A DNA stretch of 6,824 nt, from NCBI GenBank assembly GCA_028687395.1, contig JAQUAE010000096.1:1-6824 (forward strand). The letters are read 5' to 3'. The DNA is from Anaerolineales bacterium (GTDB lineage Bacteria > Chloroflexota > Anaerolineae > Anaerolineales > UBA4823). The notes under the pieces were generated by a model, which saw only the letters and a list, made by a program, of their open reading frames with translations, searched no databases and was not told the origin of the DNA. The translations under genes and the position numbers were made by a program. Shown in pieces: positions 5,356 to 6,824 of the stretch (positions are counted from its first letter, which is position 1; each line of letters begins with the position of its first letter).

Positions 5356-6824
5356 GGCTTGTTACGGATGGAAAAATCGCCCTGCACGCAGTATTCTCCC
5401 CCGATGGTGAGCGGCGTGCAAACCTGGTATGGTATGAGAGTATTGTTGGGTGCGTCGATTGGGCGCAAGCGCAGCGTGGTCCAACCGTCTGCCCCTGTGG
5501 GGGGAAAATCGTAGCTCCTCATCTTGCTCTTTGGCAGTTGGACAACCAGCCGCACCTGGGCATTGGCTTTGGGCTGCTGGTTTTCCAGAACCTGGACGCT
5601 AATCTTCTGGCGCTGGGCGGGTTTCACCCACTCCTGACCCTCGGTGACCAGCAAGGTGGTCTCCTGGGCGTTCGGTGAGGGCTGAGCCAGCATGTCGCGG
5701 TACAGGTCGACCAATTCCTGATCGGGATTGCCGGTTTCGCCAGCGCCCGTCTCTCCGGGCAGGGGTTCCGCACCGTTCACCGTCTCATCCACCCAAAGCT
5801 GCCCGTTGAGTTGGGCGTACAGGTAGCCCAAGGGGTAAGGCCGCACCCGCATGGGTTCCAAAGCCCCATCATCCAGCTCCAGGCACAAGTTCACGAAACA
5901 CTGGCGCTTTATGTCGCGGCCCAGGTCCATTAGCTCACCGATCGGCGCCCCGGAGACCGAGAGACCGCCGCGTTTCGCCAGGTACTCGATGAACTGATCG
6001 GGAACCATGTGCCCTTTCTGGCCCTTCACTTCGACGAAGGTGAAGCCCTGTCGCGGCTGCGCGGTTTGCAGCGCTTCCGGCATTATTCCCAACCTTTCCG
6101 CTACAGGGCTGAGCGTCACCTCCCCCGCCTCGCCCGCGGGGATGACCATGACTACGTTCTCTAAGATGACCTCCAGGTTCCCATCCGGGCTAGGAAAGGC
6201 AACAGAGACCGGCAACCCGGTGAAGTCGGAGCCGAACCGTTGCGCCGCCTTCAGAAAGCGCGGGTCGAGGAGGGGATAACGCATTGGAGTGGCTTGCGCC
6301 GGAAGCGTATACTGGCAGCGCAGGCCGCACATCCAAGCACCGTAACCCAGCAGGTGAGCCGTGTAGGTCGGTTCCTCGAGCAGGCGATAAAGGCCCATTC
6401 CCTCGAAGAGCTGCTCGATCCGCTGGTATTGGGGGTTGTAGCGGGGACCGGTGACCGCCTGCCCCAGGTTCTTTTCACCCCCCAACAGATCATACGCCCT
6501 GGTGAACTCCGCATAGATCTCAATGGCTGCTTGCCCGCCACCACCCTGAGCCTCGACGGGGGAAGGGAACCAGGTGATGTCGAATTCTTTCCCCACCGGC
6601 GCCAGGAAATAGCGCTCTTCGACCCGTCTGGACGGGTCGTAAGCCATCAATGCATAGGTCGTGTACTGGTAGCGTGTCCCCTCCCGAGGAAAACCCGGCG
6701 AGAGCGCCACACCTAAAGCCGCCTCCCCACCCATGGCTTCATAATATTCCCTGAATTGCGCATCGATAGGGAAGAATGTGGGAGGTAGGTTCGCTGGCGT
6801 CGAGGGCTGGCCGGTACAGCCAAC
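5352..6824 (-). CDS. Large secreted lipoprotein with LGFP-like modules and an Ig-like tail, 5' end missing
   Basis: The minus-strand frame is open from the right edge to a TAA at 5354-5352, giving 490 visible residues. The first visible residues are V-G-C-T-G-Q-P-S-T-P, the end of a lipobox. The cysteine at visible residue 3 would be lipidated, and most of the signal peptide lies outside the window. An ATG at 6734 is in frame, but starting there would drop the lipobox. After a Pro/Thr linker come modules resembling degenerate LGFP repeats: F-R-E-Y-Y-E-A-M-G-G-E-A-A-L-G (24-38), F-T-R-A-Y-D-L-L-G-G-E-K-N-L-G (107-121), and a third around F-I-E-Y-L-A-K-R-G-G...G-A-P-I-G-E (278-296). The last 100 residues are β-rich, with P-P-T-G-A-D-G-W-T-T-L-R-L and a C...C pair (469 and 479), like Ig or Big-type domains. 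No enzyme motif is evident, and its function is unknown. It is probably anchored outside the cytoplasmic membrane, and convergent orientation argues against membership in the σ54 operon. Confidence 0.75.
   Translation of the reverse strand, partial: VGCTGQPSTPANLPPTFFPIDAQFREYYEAMGGEAALGVALSPGFPREGTRYQYTTYALMAYDPSRRVEERYFLAPVGKEFDITWFPSPVEAQGGGGQAAIEIYAEFTRAYDLLGGEKNLGQAVTGPRYNPQYQRIEQLFEGMGLYRLLEEPTYTAHLLGYGAWMCGLRCQYTLPAQATPMRYPLLDPRFLKAAQRFGSDFTGLPVSVAFPSPDGNLEVILENVVMVIPAGEAGEVTLSPVAERLGIMPEALQTAQPRQGFTFVEVKGQKGHMVPDQFIEYLAKRGGLSVSGAPIGELMDLGRDIKRQCFVNLCLELDDGALEPMRVRPYPLGYLYAQLNGQLWVDETVNGAEPLPGETGAGETGNPDQELVDLYRDMLAQPSPNAQETTLLVTEGQEWVKPAQRQKISVQVLENQQPKANAQVRLVVQLPKSKMRSYDFPPTGADGWTTLRLRPIDAPNNTLIPYQVCTPLTIGGEYCVQGDFSIRNKP

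Overview
The window comes from a moderately GC-rich bacterium. It holds a σ54 regulatory cluster between two truncated neighbouring genes. The organism is most likely a member of the Chloroflexota, perhaps an Anaerolineae-like lineage. That guess rests on the style of the lipoprotein at the right end (repeated aromatic/GG/LG modules plus an Ig-like tail) and of the short monofunctional proline dehydrogenase at the left end. It is an inference that a database search would have to confirm.

Layout. Positions 1-199 (minus strand) hold the N-terminal 66 codons of a proline dehydrogenase that runs off the left edge. Positions 200-488 are a divergent intergenic region with candidate promoters for both directions. 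The best is a close match to a σ54 -24/-12 promoter, interlocked with a σ70-type promoter, just upstream of rpoN. Positions 489-1910 encode σ54 (RpoN) with an unusual four-cysteine zinc-ribbon-like insert after region I. After 34 bp comes a cytosolic PAS-GAF-PAS sensor histidine kinase (1945-3909). A 221-bp gap leads to an NtrC-type response regulator (4131-5306) that has a receiver and an AAA+ domain but no DNA-binding HTH. A 45-bp convergent junction with a small hairpin separates it from a minus-strand lipoprotein gene (5352 to the right edge), whose signal peptide is cut off just before the lipobox cysteine.

How the genes fit together. The histidine kinase should sense a cytosolic signal and phosphorylate the regulator. 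The regulator's ATPase should then remodel RNA polymerase carrying the σ54 encoded two genes upstream. Because the regulator cannot bind DNA through a Fis-type HTH, it probably activates σ54 holoenzyme from solution across the regulon. The σ54-type promoter before rpoN suggests a positive feedback loop. The GAFTGA loop of the regulator reads GAFTSA, and σ54 carries a zinc-ribbon-like insert next to region I, the part of σ54 that this loop contacts, so the pair may have co-diverged. These three departures from the textbook σ54 system, in one compact cluster, are the most interesting content of the window.
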